A stretch of 64,000 bases of DNA. Origin: Phyllostachys edulis (lineage: Eukaryota; Streptophyta; Magnoliopsida; Poales; Poaceae). The notes under the pieces were generated by a model that made no database searches, had not been told where the DNA came from, and saw only the letters and a list, made by a program, of their open reading frames with translations. The translations under genes were made by a program, and so were the position numbers. Position 1 is the stretch's first letter. Each line of letters begins with the position of its first letter. Shown in pieces: positions 10,995 to 22,745 of the stretch. The stretch covers positions 107,018,826-107,082,825 of the forward strand of contig CM070546.1 of assembly GCA_036346405.1 (NCBI GenBank), given 5' to 3'.

Positions 10995-12106
10995 GTGCGA
11001 ACGCGGGAGGAACTCGAGATCACTAGACGTCTAGACTATATGTATTGAGTTGCACGAACGCCGGCGGCTGCTCGCTGCACCTGCACCTGCAGGGCGGCGA
11101 CGTCACGTGAGCGGCGGAGTTTGTAGAGCAGAGGCGTCACCTGCACGGCTGCACCAAGGGGAAAGAATAGCATTGTGATATCAGAATTCACCAAGGGGAA
11201 AGAACAGGAACCACTTCACGGGACAGAGCTATCTCGGACTCAGAATAAGAACTTTACCCGTCATGACTAAATTACTCCAATTTGATGCTACGCTCCTGCC
11301 CTGGATCGTTATCAACTGGAGCTGGCAAAAGAACCAGGAAATATTAATAATATTATCCATCCGATTACTCGTCAATTGGGGCAAGAAACCCAGCACCGAG
11401 AAGAAGAAATCATTCACACGCGCGCGCGGAGAGAGAGAGAGAGAGAGAGAGAGGTCTTACCTCGCAGGCGTCCGGCTAAAGGAGGAGGCGGCGGCGGCGG
11501 TGGTCGGGCTCCGGCAGCGACTGTCACGGGTGTGAGGGAGGGCGCGGAGGGAGCCCGGAGCCGGGAGGGGCGGCCGGTGGCGGCGGGCGAGCGAGGTCGC
11601 GACTCGCGAGGGAGCCCGGAGCCGGGAGGGGCGGGCGGGCGAGTTCGCGACTCGCGACTCGCGAGGGAGCCGATGGCCGGGCGTGGAGGGAGGGCACGGC
11701 CGCGGCGCCGGGCGGGGACGGAGGCGAGGCGCCGGCCGCCGGGCTTGAAGCAAGGGCGCGGCGCCGGGCGGGGACGGAGGGCGCGCGGGCGCGGCGCCGG
11801 GCGGGACGGAGGGCGCGGACTGCGGAGGGAGCCGGGAGGGGCGGCCGGCGGGCGAGGGCGCTGAGCCGCCGGGGCAGGGGCAGGGGCAGGGGCAGGGGCA
11901 GGGGCGAGGGTTCGTGTGGTGTGGGTGAGGCAGAGGGAGAGGCGGCTCGGCACAGATAAATTAGTCGCTAAACACAAACAAAAAAAAAACGAATCCGAAT
12001 CATCAGACCGCGATCCAACGGTCACCAATATCCCCAAGACCGACAACCGCCAGAAACACTCACTCCCATTCCCCTCCCTAACTCGACGTGTGCCGCTTCG
12101 GCTCCC
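10995..12106. other. divergent intergenic region with GC-rich repeats
   Basis: This lies between the PPR start (minus) and the STRAP-like promoter (plus). It holds a (CG)n/(GA)n microsatellite at 11419-11453, a block at 11540-11860 with repeats of GCCGGGCGGGGACGGA-like and CGCGACTCGCGAGGGAGC-like units, and a (GGGGCA)n run at about 11871-11905. The block has long ORFs in several frames because it is nearly free of A and T. I regard these as compositional artefacts, not genes. Confidence 0.7.
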
Positions 12107-12114
12107 TATATAAA
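12107..12114 (+). promoter_or_regulatory. TATA box of the STRAP-like gene
   Basis: TATATAAA lies about 325 bp upstream of the ATG at 12437, followed by a pyrimidine-rich 5' leader (TTCGTCCCTTCTTCCCCTTC). This is a typical grass core promoter for the plus-strand exon downstream. Confidence 0.65.
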
Positions 12115-12436
12115 CCGGCCTGCGCCTTCGTCCCTTCTTCCCCTTCCCGCACTCTTCGCCTAGTCCCCCTAGGCCGGCGTCATGCCGTCATCCCGTCCCG
12201 CCCGCCCCCATTGCTCTACCAAAATTCCTGTACAGATCAACCCCAACGGATCCGGATCGCCCTATTCCCCGCCGATCCGCGCGATTTTTTGCCGTGATTT
12301 TTCCGGCCGGGGCTAGGGTTAGGGCCTCAGCAAGGGGGGCGCCGCATTTCATTCAGGCCACCGCCGGTGTTGACTGGCTAGGGTTTCCGGGGGAAGCGAG
12401 CGAAGCGAAGCGGAGGGACTAAGTGAGGGAGGAGAG

Positions 12437-12554
12437 ATGGAGAAGAAGAAGGTGGCGGTGCCGCTGGTGTTCCACGGTCACTCGCGGCCGGTCGTCGACC
12501 TGTTCTACAGCCCCGTCACGCCCAACGGCTACTTCCTCATCAGCGCCAGCAAGG
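12437..12554 (+). CDS. STRAP-like WD40 protein, first exon only
   Basis: The ATG opens a frame that begins with Lys-rich MEKKKVAVPLVFHGHSRPVV and continues with DLFYSPVTPNGYFLISASK. This matches the N-terminus of plant serine-threonine kinase receptor-associated protein (STRAP/UNRIP), a WD40 propeller protein; the first blade starts at HGHSRPVVDL. The exon ends in AAGG followed by GTAAGT, a strong donor in phase 1, as expected if the next codon is the Asp that follows in the family. I searched the next several kilobases by eye and found no exon 2, so the rest is either beyond a very large intron outside the window or lost. Read alone this is a promoter plus exon 1 and may be a gene fragment. 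Confidence 0.7.
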
Positions 12555-13829
12555 GTAAGTGATCCGCTCCACCTTTTTCAATATTTTTTGATGCGATTTG
12601 TTCGGATCGGGCTGTGGATTGCGACGCGATGGCAGTTGGTTGTGCATGTGTGAAATCAGTTTCGGGTGGTTGAATATTGGCCAGTGGCGCAGTTTTTTTT
12701 CTTCCCGTGATTGTTGTTACACAATTGAACTGCGTAGTGTGATTGGTCAGTTCAATTTATCTCGCCTTGCTAGGGTTTGATTGGGTTATGGGTCATCTAT
12801 ATAGGTGGTAGAAAGCATTGATTGTGCAATTTCTATTTCTTGTGAGAAGTAGACGACAACTGCAATCGGCAACCATGTGAACTTGTGATGTCTGAGATGT
12901 GAAGGGTGGAATGGTCGAGCGGAGTTGTCAACAGTTCATTTCATACCTCAATGATACCACTTAATGTACCTGGTGTTGCGTGGTGCAATCTATCTGAATT
13001 TATGCTATATTGGTTAGATTTCAAGGATGTAGCAGTGACTGTGAATAGTTCATATGTTGTGTCTTGATTTTTGTGTGCGTCTGAACGTTTTAAGGATATA
13101 TTGTTAGTGAGTCTATACATGGTCATAACTGTAAAGCAACTTTTGATATTTATTGTGCGAGTGTTTTTTTCACGTGTCTATTGTTAGTTTGGGAGCTAGT
13201 TGCTAATTTTTAAAAATTAGGCAGGATTACCTACCTTATTGATTTTTTTTTATGTTGAACGGAATCGAGCTGTTCCCGAATTTTATGGATATTGGCAGAA
13301 AGTAGTTCACTTTATGCCCATTCAGACGGAGGTTGTTAAATGGCTGCTCATACAAGTCAGCCTTTCTTTGTTTCATGTTTTGAACACCACTGAGCTGCTG
13401 TTTCTAGGGATGGAAACTGATCGTAGTTGAATGTGACAAACCGTATTTGTATGATTGTATCCATAGTTTAAAACAGGATACATATACTGATATGGGTTCC
13501 TTCACCTGTTACAATAGCATTTTTGGGCCACTAGGGCATTCTTGTTTGTTAGCATGGATGCTCTAGATTTACAACTGCAGTGGTTTTTCTGAATTTACAC
13601 CTCCACAAGGTAATCTTTATGATAAATATTGGAATCAGTTGATGAACGGTCCTAAAAGATGCCTTAAATGAATATATAACAGTCAGCTTCTGATACATTC
13701 TTCTTTGCTATAAGCATTATAATGCTGAGCTTTGACACGATACAGTACCATATTATATTAGTCGCTTCCTAACTTGTTGGCCTCACTTTTACTTGAGAAC
13801 ATAGTACAAATATTGAAGAAGGATGCATC
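12555..13829. other. AT-rich sequence following STRAP exon 1, likely intron
   Basis: It begins with a canonical donor and has intron-like composition (T-rich plus strand). No conserved exon, RNA gene or clear transposon end was recognised in it. Confidence 0.45.
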
Positions 13830-14055
13830 ATGCTTATTAAGGCATCGCTTAGGCGACGTTGTCTAAGCGGTAAGGTGATCCGGGGTGTCAAGGCGTCGCC
13901 CCGCCTTGTATCGCCCTCGCCTTGCATCCTTAGCGCGACGCGGGCTAGCGCTGCCGTCTTACATATCCTAAGGCGTCGCCTCGCCTCACGCCTTAACGCT
14001 TAAAAGGTGTGAGGGGAGTGGGTCGCCTCACCTCGCCTTACCGCTTAATAACCAC
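13830..14055. repeat. MITE-like repeat with GGCGACGCC-type motifs
   Basis: The ends are inverted: GCTTATTAAGGC near 13830 against GCCTTACCGCTTAATAAC near 14050. The interior repeats AAGGCGTCGCC and its complement many times. It resembles a common plant MITE type; a TSD was not clear, so the boundaries are approximate. Confidence 0.45.
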
Positions 14056-14593
14056 GGGTGTGCCACTTAGCAATCAGAAACGAAGGAATAGATGAAGAAG
14101 AGGACATCTTGCCCTTTTTAGACCCAGCGACAGATCGATCGCCAGAAGAGTAAATCACATCACACCTTATTAACTTTGCTGTTTCTCACACCATACTACT
14201 ACTACCACCAAATTATAGGCCTCAACCCAATAATTGAAAATTTCCTCTACTTCACAAGCCAATAGAGTCTGCCCAGCAAGCACCGTGTACCTGTGCAGGC
14301 AGCGTAATCCCGTCAAATTCAGCATTCAAACTATTGGTTTCCCCATTTGCTGCCCAATTCTTGATCCCCTTATATAGGCCAGATATCCATCAGCTCATCG
14401 ATTCTACTATACTGTTCTAATTGCGCTTAATTTAATATAGCGAATCAATAATTGTTGGTTCCATCTAAATTAAGATAAGATGATGACAAGGTTCTTGATC
14501 AGGGATTGCCATTTCCCAATTGTGCCTAAATGAACACACGCAGCGTATGAAGAATTGAACGAGAACCGGAGCAATTAAGCAAATGAGGCTCAC
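14056..14593. other. no gene seen; probable intron remnant of the DUF3537-like gene
   Basis: Ordinary AT-rich sequence. The minus-strand exon at 14594-15262 ends at a donor GTGAGC, so the sequence just left of it is likely intron. The expected next exon of the family is not recognisable. Confidence 0.35.
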
Positions 14594-15262
14594 CATGAGC
14601 TCACCGGTGCTGAGGAGGTCGTCGATAGAGTCGCGGCGCGTGGTGAGGAGCACGAAGGCTAACTGGCAGGCGGTGCCGATGAGCAGCGTGGTGACGATAA
14701 ACCTGTGAAAGCGGTGGCTGATGACCTTGAGTTGCTTGCGGATGTCGAGGTACTCCCAGAGCACGAGCTCCACCCCGGTCCTCCCCTTGGTGTAGCTGAA
14801 CTTGACATAGTCGCTTAAAAGGTGTGAGGAGAGGTAGAGGAAGCCCGTGGTGGAGGCGACCGAGAGCAAGAGTTGGACAATGGTGGAGAAGGGCCGCCGT
14901 GAGGCGCGGAAGGCGAGGAGGAAGTGCGCGGCGATCTGGACGACCGCAATGAGGAGGATGACAAGCAGCCACGACAGCGCGGAGCGGCTGGGGCCCGAGT
15001 GGTCCATGCACACCCACTGCAGGAACGACCGAAACCACTGCGGTGTGGGTGGAGGTGTCGAGGGAGGCGATGGTGCGGGGTAGCAAATCCAGCGGGGGAG
15101 AGAGGAGGGAGAAGGGCGACGGCAGATCTGGTCAAGGCCGAGGGAAGAGGAGGGAGGCGGCAGTGCAGGCAGAGGCGCCGATGGAGGAGAAGAGAGGGAG
15201 GCGGCGGCGTGAGGTAGCAGATCCAACGGGGGAGAGGGGGAGGGAGGAGGGCGGCAGCGCAT
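14594..15262 (-). pseudogene. DUF3537 membrane protein, first exon only
   Basis: DUF3537 proteins are plant multi-pass membrane proteins of unknown function, sometimes labelled gustatory-receptor-like. The conserved start is visible as WFRSFLQWVCMDHSG, followed by hydrophobic segments SWLLVILLIAVVQIAAHFLL, IVQLLLSVASTTGFLYLSS and FIVTTLLIGTACQLAFVLL. Between the last two is LKVISHRFHRF, a family-like motif. The first 70 codons are low-complexity Pro/Ser and overlap a GGGAGG-type repeat, so translation may start later. The exon ends at a GTGAGC donor and later exons are absent, so this is a partial gene. Family assignment is from memory of motifs. Confidence 0.55.
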
Positions 15263-15790
15263 CTGTTCGGGGGAGGGAGGAGGGCGGCGACATCCGTGCA
15301 GGGTACAAGATCCGCCGGCGTCAGGGAGGGGGAGGGAGGAGGGCGGTGGGGGAGGAGGAAGAGGTGGGCGCCGGGGGAGGAGGAGGGAGCCAGATTGGTG
15401 GGAGGAGGTGGGCGCCGGATGGGAGGAGTAAGGAGAGGGAGAAGGGAGGAAGGAGCTTGCGTGAGGGCGCTAGGGTTTCGTGCGGGTGGCGACGGGGAGG
15501 AGTCGTTTTTGTTGAAAAGGAAAACACACGTAATTACCCTAACTTTGGGGGTAAACTTAGAATGGAGGACGTGGGAAGCTACGAGAAGTTGTCTAGCTTT
15601 TCTACGTTATGAGTGGCATCCGGCTTCTGAAAAAGCTATGGTGAAAAGTCTCTCGTTTGGAACAACTTCTGGCTTTTTCGAGCGTAAAGTCGAAGCCCAA
15701 GCTGTTCCAAACAGGCCAAAAAAATGGCACCAAACTTCAGGCTTCAGCTACCGTGAGTGACGAGTCACCTGACACGACTGTATGAAATCC
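15263..15790. other. promoter-side repeat and hAT-like sequence
   Basis: 15170-15470 carries several degenerate copies of a GGGGGAGAGGGAGGGAGGAGGG-like unit upstream of the DUF3537-like exon. 15600-15730 contains CCAAGCTGTTCCAAACAGGCC, which resembles ends of small grass DNA transposons, but no boundaries were fixed. Confidence 0.4.
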
Positions 15791-18400
15791 TCAAATGGTC
15801 AAGCCGACGACGAATGCTACCCTAGTGGACGGCAGCCACGAGTACCCGCCGATGGACCTCCCGACGGTGAACTCCATCGCCTCCTCCGGCAGCTTGATGA
15901 CGCAGTGGCCCGGCCACGCCACGCGCTTCCGGACCGCCGCGCCGGGCCCGTAGTTCTGGTACTCGCCCTAGTACAACGTGTCGGGGGCTCGCCCGGACGC
16001 GTCCCACACGAGCCACCCGGCGGCGTGCACGTGGTCCGCCATGTACAAGATCATGTACACCGCCTGCATGTACGGCTTCCACGGTCGGCCGAGGTAGGCC
16101 GGGTAGGTGCTCCGCATGGGGGCGAGCTCCGACGCGGGGAGCAGACGGCAGCCGTGCACGGAGATGCTCGTGCTCTGGTTCGAATCCCGCCGACCCTACA
16201 CGGTCACCGTGTTCTTCTGCTGCGGCAGCGGTCGCCGCGCTCACAGCGTGCAGACGTGCGGTTCTGCAGCACCGCGGCCGCGTTGCCGAACACGTAGTGC
16301 TTCGCCGGCCCCGCCTGGTTCTCCACCGTCATGTCCCGCATGATGAACCCCGCTCCCGCCACCGCTGCATGCAACCAACCAACGACCCATACACAATCCG
16401 CACGATCAGTAACGTATAATTGTTTCTCTAAAAAAATTACAGACTTGTTATTTTTAAGTCGTCTGAAATTTTCTTAAGTTTAAATAACTTATTGTGACTA
16501 TTGGATTTGTGTAGAGATTAGTGTATCATATGATTAGATATTGATCCAATGAATAAAAAAGATGACTTATGCTTAAAAAAATTCTAGTCACCTTATGAAT
16601 ACACGGTCCCAAAAAATTAACGTATAATTGAGAGAAGCATATGAATTGTTCGTAATCGTACATTTGTACGTGTACAATACTACCTAATGTGGCGGCGTGG
16701 AAGGTCTGGGGTACCCGACGACGACGGTCCAACGCCGTCGCCGATGAGCATGAGATTGATCTTCTTGCGCTTGACCTTGCTGTTTTCGATGTACACGCCG
16801 GCCTTGACGTATATCACGACGCGGCGGTGGCTGCGCTCCGGCGCCGTCTTGATGGCGTTGCGGAGCTTCCGGTGCGTCCCGCTGCAGTCCTTCGCGACCA
16901 CCATGTCAGGCTCGATTTCGGGGGCTGCAGCCTGGAGGAGCCGGCGGTCGTTGTGTATTACCCACCTTGGGAAGCTGACGTCGTTGCCGCCGGTGTTGTC
17001 TTCGGTGGAGTTGGTTATGGACGGGGACGCCGAAGAGGTCACCGTCCGGCCTTCCACGCACCGCGTAGATGGCGAGGATGTTGTTGAGTTGCTCGCCGAG
17101 GTTGCTGAACTAGCCGAGCATCTGCGGCTTGATGTGGCCTCCCTCGTCGTCGGTGGCGCCGACATCTTGGAGGCTGTGGCTGTCGTTAGGGGTGCAAGTG
17201 GGATGCATTGCGGGCAGTCCGCGATTGTCCGCACCAAACGCATAATTTTATACGGGCTAATGCGGTGGCCCGCTAAGAATTTATGCGGGATATATAGCAC
17301 CGGCCAACTCACAACTCAACATTAGACAGATACAAAAATAGTCATCGTAGTAGCACAGTAAGCACTCCAAATTCCAGTTAGAAAGTAACTTGTCTAGTTG
17401 CTCATGTACAAAGTACGCACTCCAGATTACAGTTAGAAAGTACGCACTCCAGATTACACTTAGAAAGTAACTCCAGATTCCAAATACAAAAATACAGAGA
17501 ATTTTTGCTTTCTCTGTGTATGATGCCCCTATGCTAGTATTAGTATCCTCTATCCTCCTGTCAGTAACTTGCCTAGTTGCTCATATAGAGCATGCTGCTC
17601 CTCGAGTGTGAGATTACTCAGTATCTGCATTACAGGCAAGGAATTAATGGCCAGACTCCTTACAATGTGAAAGAGTGCAATGGAAGCTCAAGGATGGAGA
17701 GTCCAACTTACCTGCTCCAGGATCTTTGGCGAGCTCCTAAGGATGTCCCAGGAGGAATTTGGGTTCACGAGTGATGGCAGGATCACACTGCCCTGTGATG
17801 CAGCCGTGATGGAGTATGTCATGTGCATGTCATCACAGTTTGTAGCTCCTGAAGATACACAGAGATTTACCCTGTTTGTTCGCCATTTTGCATGTCTTAT
17901 CCAATATGATGTAAAATAGTTCAATACAGCTACAGGAAACTGGAAATGAAATATTATCATACCAGCTTGTTCTATCTGATTGGCTGATTGTTTTTGTTTA
18001 TTCAAGCAGGAGCAGAAAACAATGATCCAAAAGGAGGCATATCGAGATATTTCATCAATCACAGAACATACACTAAACACACGCTAGCAGGTATATCGAG
18101 ATATTTCATCAATCAAGCGTGAAGTGAAGTGAATTTTGTCAAGATGTCAATTTAGTGAGTATTAGATATCTATCAAAATAAACCAGCAGTAGAAAGCAAT
18201 GATCCAAAAGGAGGCACACACATAATTGATCATGATACAAAAGACAACGGTTCCATACCTGAGAATCTAAGTTACAAATGGACTTCATCAGTCATCGTCA
18301 TCATCTAGATCCTCTGTCATATTCTTTTGGTGAGAAGAGGCTGAAACATTGGAAAGTCATACGTTTTCGTATGATTATTTAGTAAAGTAAACTGACAAGG

Positions 18401-20275
18401 TTAAAAAAAACAGTTAAAGAAATTACTTTCTGTCTTAAGCCAATCTTGAAGACAAATCAAGGCCTCAACGGTGTCGCTGGAGAGCTTGCTCCTATAATCG
18501 CTAACAACTCTTCCTCCAGTGCTAAAAGCGGACTTAGATGCAACAGTGTAAGCAGGGACAGCCAATATGTCACGTGCCATACAAGAAAGGATGGGATACT
18601 TTGGAGATTGTACCGCCCACCACTGTAAAATGTCAAGGGCTTCTCTACGAGGGAACAACTCTTCCTTCAAATATCTGTCAAGCTCATTGCTTGCTTGACT
18701 TTTTTTTTCGCACTTAAATGTTGATCCCAATCGGCAAGAGGATCATTTTCTGCCTCCACATCATCACCATTTGCTCCTTGTGATGAATGCTCAAGAGAGT
18801 CTCTCACTTTAGCAGCATATTCATCGAAAAGGACTCTGATAGCTTCATGAACCTCATCGAGATATTTTTCAGCATGATCTCCAAACGCTATCTTCAAACG
18901 AAACTCAATGTAGTCGTACTTGTACCTCGGGTCAAGTATGACAGGTAAGCAGTTTGTCAAATACGACTCTTTCCGGTACTTGTCAAATTTCTCTTGCATT
19001 TCTTTCACCATAGCCACAATGGTTGGGTTTCTACTTTTAGCTTCATTTTCCAAGGTTTTTTTAACTAACCACACCTCATGGAAGTAACGGTTGGATGTTG
19101 GATATTTTGAACCCGAAACAACTTTAGTGGCATTATAGAAAACCCTCAAAAGATTAACAGCATCTTCAGCTCTTTTCCATTCTAAAGATGTGGGAGCATA
19201 TTTGTAATTTGATTCTTGCTTTCCTAAGGCGTGAAATGCTGCCTTGAAAAGCAACGCCGACTTAAGCATAAGAAAAGTTGAATTCCATCTTGTGGCTACA
19301 TCGAGTGAATGGTGCTTCTCAAATACTCCCACCTGTGCAATGATCTCTTCAAACTTCTCTTTTCTTGATTGCGAACTCTTGACATACTTGACACTATTTA
19401 TAATGTTATCAATCATAGTATCCATTGCCTTTAAACCATCTTGGACGATAATATTGAAGACATGAGAAGCACAGCGAATGTGAAACAGTTTACCTTGGCA
19501 ATGTAGAAGACACTTCTCTAGTAAATTTTCTTTTAAGAGGTTGATCATTGCAGTGTTAACTGATGCATTGTCTAATGTAAAGCTGAAGATTTTATTCTCA
19601 ATGTGCCAATCCTGAATGCTCTTCAATATTACATTATACATATTCAATGCATCGTGTGGAGTCTCCATAAGACAAAATCTTATGATTCTTTTTTGAACAT
19701 TCCATTCATTGTCGATAAAATGACATGTAATGCATAAGTATCCTAGATTCTGGTTTGAGGTCCACATGTCGGCGATCAATGATACTCTAGCATTGCAGTT
19801 CTCCAAAAAATCTCGCAAAACCAACCTATGCTCCTTATAAGATGTAATACAATCAGCTTGAGCAGTTGTTCTAAAAACCATTTTGAACAGAGGGTTTAAA
19901 CTAGCCATAAAAGATCTAAAGCCATCATACTCCACTAAAGAAAAGGGCAGCTCATGGAGGACGGCAGCTCATGGAGGACAACCATTCGCACAAGTTCTCT
20001 ACGCGAGATATCGGGATCAAATTTCCAATCTTTCAAGACAACTCCTTCAGGTGAAGTTGCTGAAGAATGCATTTTATCTACCATATCATACATTTTAATT
20101 CTCATTTCACACACTTTCAAATGTCTACCAATTTGGCTAGTTCCCGAGTCCCGAGATGCTAGAAAGGTTTGGTGGCAATGTGTGCACCTTCCTTCTACAA
20201 GTTTCCCATCACGATATATTGGCTCGGCCTCCTTCCATATAATAGATGTTAACTTACGTGGTTTACGTTTAGAGC
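18401..20275 (-). pseudogene. hAT transposase (BED zinc finger, RICESLEEPER-like), frameshifted
   Basis: Reading right to left: a splice acceptor at 20276, then a BED-type zinc finger with EGRCTHCHQTFLASRD and IGRHLKVCEMR (Cys-Cys...His-Cys), a linker, the catalytic core with SLIADMWTSNQNLGYLCITC and ARWNSTFLMLKSA, and the C-terminal hAT dimerisation domain ALDILQWWAVQSPKYPILSC ... SAFSTGGRVVSDYRSKLSSD. Two breaks are seen. A 17-bp direct duplication (CAGCTCATGGAGGACGG-type) near 19950-19985 shifts frame after the BED domain. A single-base change in or near a poly-T run at about 18700 shifts frame before the dimerisation domain. About 600 codons total, normal for the family. Not functional as read unless the poly-T difference is an assembly error; the duplication would still break it. 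Confidence 0.88.
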
Positions 20276-20418
20276 CTATATCATGGAGAAAAAAAAAATA
20301 CTACTTTCAACTTGATATAGACAAATCAAAGTAGCATCATTATTTGAAGTGAAATCACTATTTTATCATTCTAACAACATTAGAAATTACTACAGTAAAA
20401 AGAACACGGAAGTAAATC

Positions 20419-20706
20419 TCACCAGATGAAGTCCTCGCCGGGGACGGAAACCTCGTCGGTGATGGAAAATGTACAGTATAACATGGTGTCGATGGGGATG
20501 GAGACCTCATCCCTTGTTTCAATGCTGCCGCTCTCGCCAATGCCCCAAGCGGAGATATCAACAAGTTTATCCCTGGTGACCTCACCAATGCCGCAACTGG
20601 AGACCGAATTTGTAAACTCCGTAGAGTAGCTGACAGTGAACTCCCTTTCTAGGAAACAAAGAGAACAAGTGAAATAAAATATAAGTTTGGAGGATCTGGA
20701 AGACAT
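20419..20706 (-). other. possible 5' exon of the hAT transposase
   Basis: An open frame of 95 codons on the transposase strand, Ser/Thr/Asp-rich (ITDEVSVPGEDFI), ending at a GTGAG donor-like site 130 bp before the transposase acceptor. hAT proteins often have an acidic, low-complexity N-terminus. The splice phase does not join cleanly, so this is tentative. Confidence 0.3.
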
Positions 20707-22745
20707 GACAAAGATTTGTTAGTTGTTACACATATAAGTGCTTGCTCAAATTTGCTCAGGTTTAACTGAATATAGTTAAAGATCATCCAATGTGCAGTAT
20801 CTGATGTCTTCTCTTGGATTAATTAGAAAAGCAAGATTGCCTTCCTATGAAGTAGAACTTAATTTGAAAGTTTCAATTTTACCAACACGATATGCATGTG
20901 TCCGACTTTGTCGAATGGGCCCAGTATATTTAGTTTGCAATATGTGCTTTTCTCTGATGCTTATGGTTTGGAATTACAAAATACCCGTTGAGCAAGCAGA
21001 ATGGACAACTAAAAACATATTCTGCATTGATAATTTAGAGCATGGAATGTAAAGATTTTCAAGAATGGACATAGAATCTTGTGTGCTAAGTCTAATACTC
21101 AGAAGAAAAAAAGTTAGCCTAGCATCCTGTCCCACAATAACATTTTTAACGAATTTGTTGGCCATCTTTGTGGTTTTAACTGGAGAATAGCCAATTGTAA
21201 TTTACCAATTGGAAAGCTAATCTAACGAAAGAATTGCTATAGAACAAACCAAAAGGTCATGTGGATACTTATAGCAAAACCTATAACTGCAAGTGGTGAC
21301 CCCTAGCTGAATTATTTCAAGTTACCTAAAATTACAAGATCAGTTAAAGGAGGCTTAGTACTTCAAGTTTGCGTTACGCGGAAACAAAAGGTAATGTTGT
21401 ATGCCTGATTGGTTTTACACTCATCGATCAACTTGGTAGATAATCAGGATCTATAAAGTGCATTCTGGCAATAAGGCAATCCGACTACTTTCTATCTGCC
21501 ATATAATGGCAGTAGGCCCATTTGTTCTGCAATTACCCAACAAGGAAGCACATTCTTATCCAGAAAAATGTCATGGGAACCTTGAATATGTTGGGTATGG
21601 CATTCTAACTGACTTATGAAACCTGGCACATGCTGATTGCATCCAGTAAGTTCACAACAATTTTCAAAATGACAGTATCCATTTTAAGTTCACAACAATT
21701 TTATTGAAGTTCAGTTAGATGCATTCAGGTTAACACAATCTTCCAGCTCATGGATGACAACCATTCGCACAAGCAAATCTAGAACCCCAAGAAACTGGGG
21801 AATCAACAATGGCACACTCACCTTGTTCGTTTTCCTAGGTCGGCTATCCTCCTCCACCCTCTTCCTCTTCTCCAGCTTCTTTCTCTTCTGCTCTTTTCTA
21901 GATCTGCAACGAGCAAGCACACGGCAACAACAAATCAGAAAAGGGGAGGATGAATCAAGAACTGCAAGATGGAAGGGGAGGATACAAACTTCTTGGATAG
22001 TGGCGGCTCCTCGTGGTCGCGGACTTCACCGTCGCACGGATGATGTTGCTCATCGCCGCCAATCGCCAGCTGTGACTCTTCCCCGCCGCCTGCACCAGAC
22101 GTTGAGCGCTCGCCGTCCGCCATACCATCGGCACCAGCAGCCCTGCCGGATCTGCCGCCGTCGCGCGCCCCGGATCTGCCTCGCGCGCGCGCCAGGGTTC
22201 TCCGGATCTGCCGTCCCGTGCGCCCCCACCGCCACGCCTCGTTGGATCCACCCCCCCCGTGTGCCCTCATCGCGGCAGATCTGACGCGAGGGGCACCTAG
22301 GCGGCCGCAAGGAAGGTGCGAAGGCGTTGCTCCAAGCGAAGGTGTTGTCCCAGAAGAAGTAGGCGACGAGAGCGACGCCCGCCCCAGCGTGCTGCGGCGC
22401 GAGCTCTGAAGCGTCGGCGGCGTCCACCAAGACCACCAGATGCCCACTTAATGTTTCCTGTTTGCCCGTGGGTGATCGCATATGGTTTTTCACAGGACGG
22501 GTTAAGTGGGTTCGTGGGTAACCCATGCCCACTTACACCCCTAGCTGTCGTAGTCGTAGTACGTGTCGTGGTTCGTGAGCGCCGCGCCACGTCATGATGT
22601 CGTCGTCTGGCACCGTGTGTGCGGCGGCAAATGAATCGGCCAAGTCGATGGCAGCGGTGGCACCGCGATGACACCGAATCGATCCATGCGAGAACTTCGG
22701 TCGCCACGTCGAGCAGCTCCACGCAGTCACCGTAGGCGCGCCCGC

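Larger units (their letters stand above)
17187..22543 (-). mobile_element. hAT transposon, 5357 bp, inside the pectin methylesterase gene
   Basis: The ends are TAGGGGTGCAAGTGGG on the left and CCCACTTACACCCCTA on the right, a 16-bp terminal inverted repeat with one mismatch. A perfect 8-bp TSD GCTGTCGT lies at 17179-17186 and 22544-22551, diagnostic of hAT. The transposase reads leftward from about 20.3 kb. The right-hand 2 kb (20750-22540) holds no clear transposase exon. It includes a GC-rich block at 21935-22530 and a second, partial copy of sequence found at 19940-20010 (ORF 21920-21711, with LVRMVVIHELE). Confidence 0.92.

Noticed and set aside
11376..12046. Long Arg/Gly/Pro ORFs on both strands
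   Set aside because: They arise from GC-rich simple repeats with almost no stop codons possible, and the protein is pure low complexity.
5195..15790. Helitron that captured several gene fragments (NOP53, STRAP, DUF3537)
   Set aside because: No TC start, CTRR end or terminal hairpin was found, fragments lie on both strands, and the PPR gene is intact. The idea remains open but unsupported.
16177..16187. GGTTCGAATCC, a perfect tRNA B-box
   Set aside because: It lies in pectin methylesterase coding sequence on the other strand (encoding RRDSNQSTS-like residues). No A-box or cloverleaf could be built around it.
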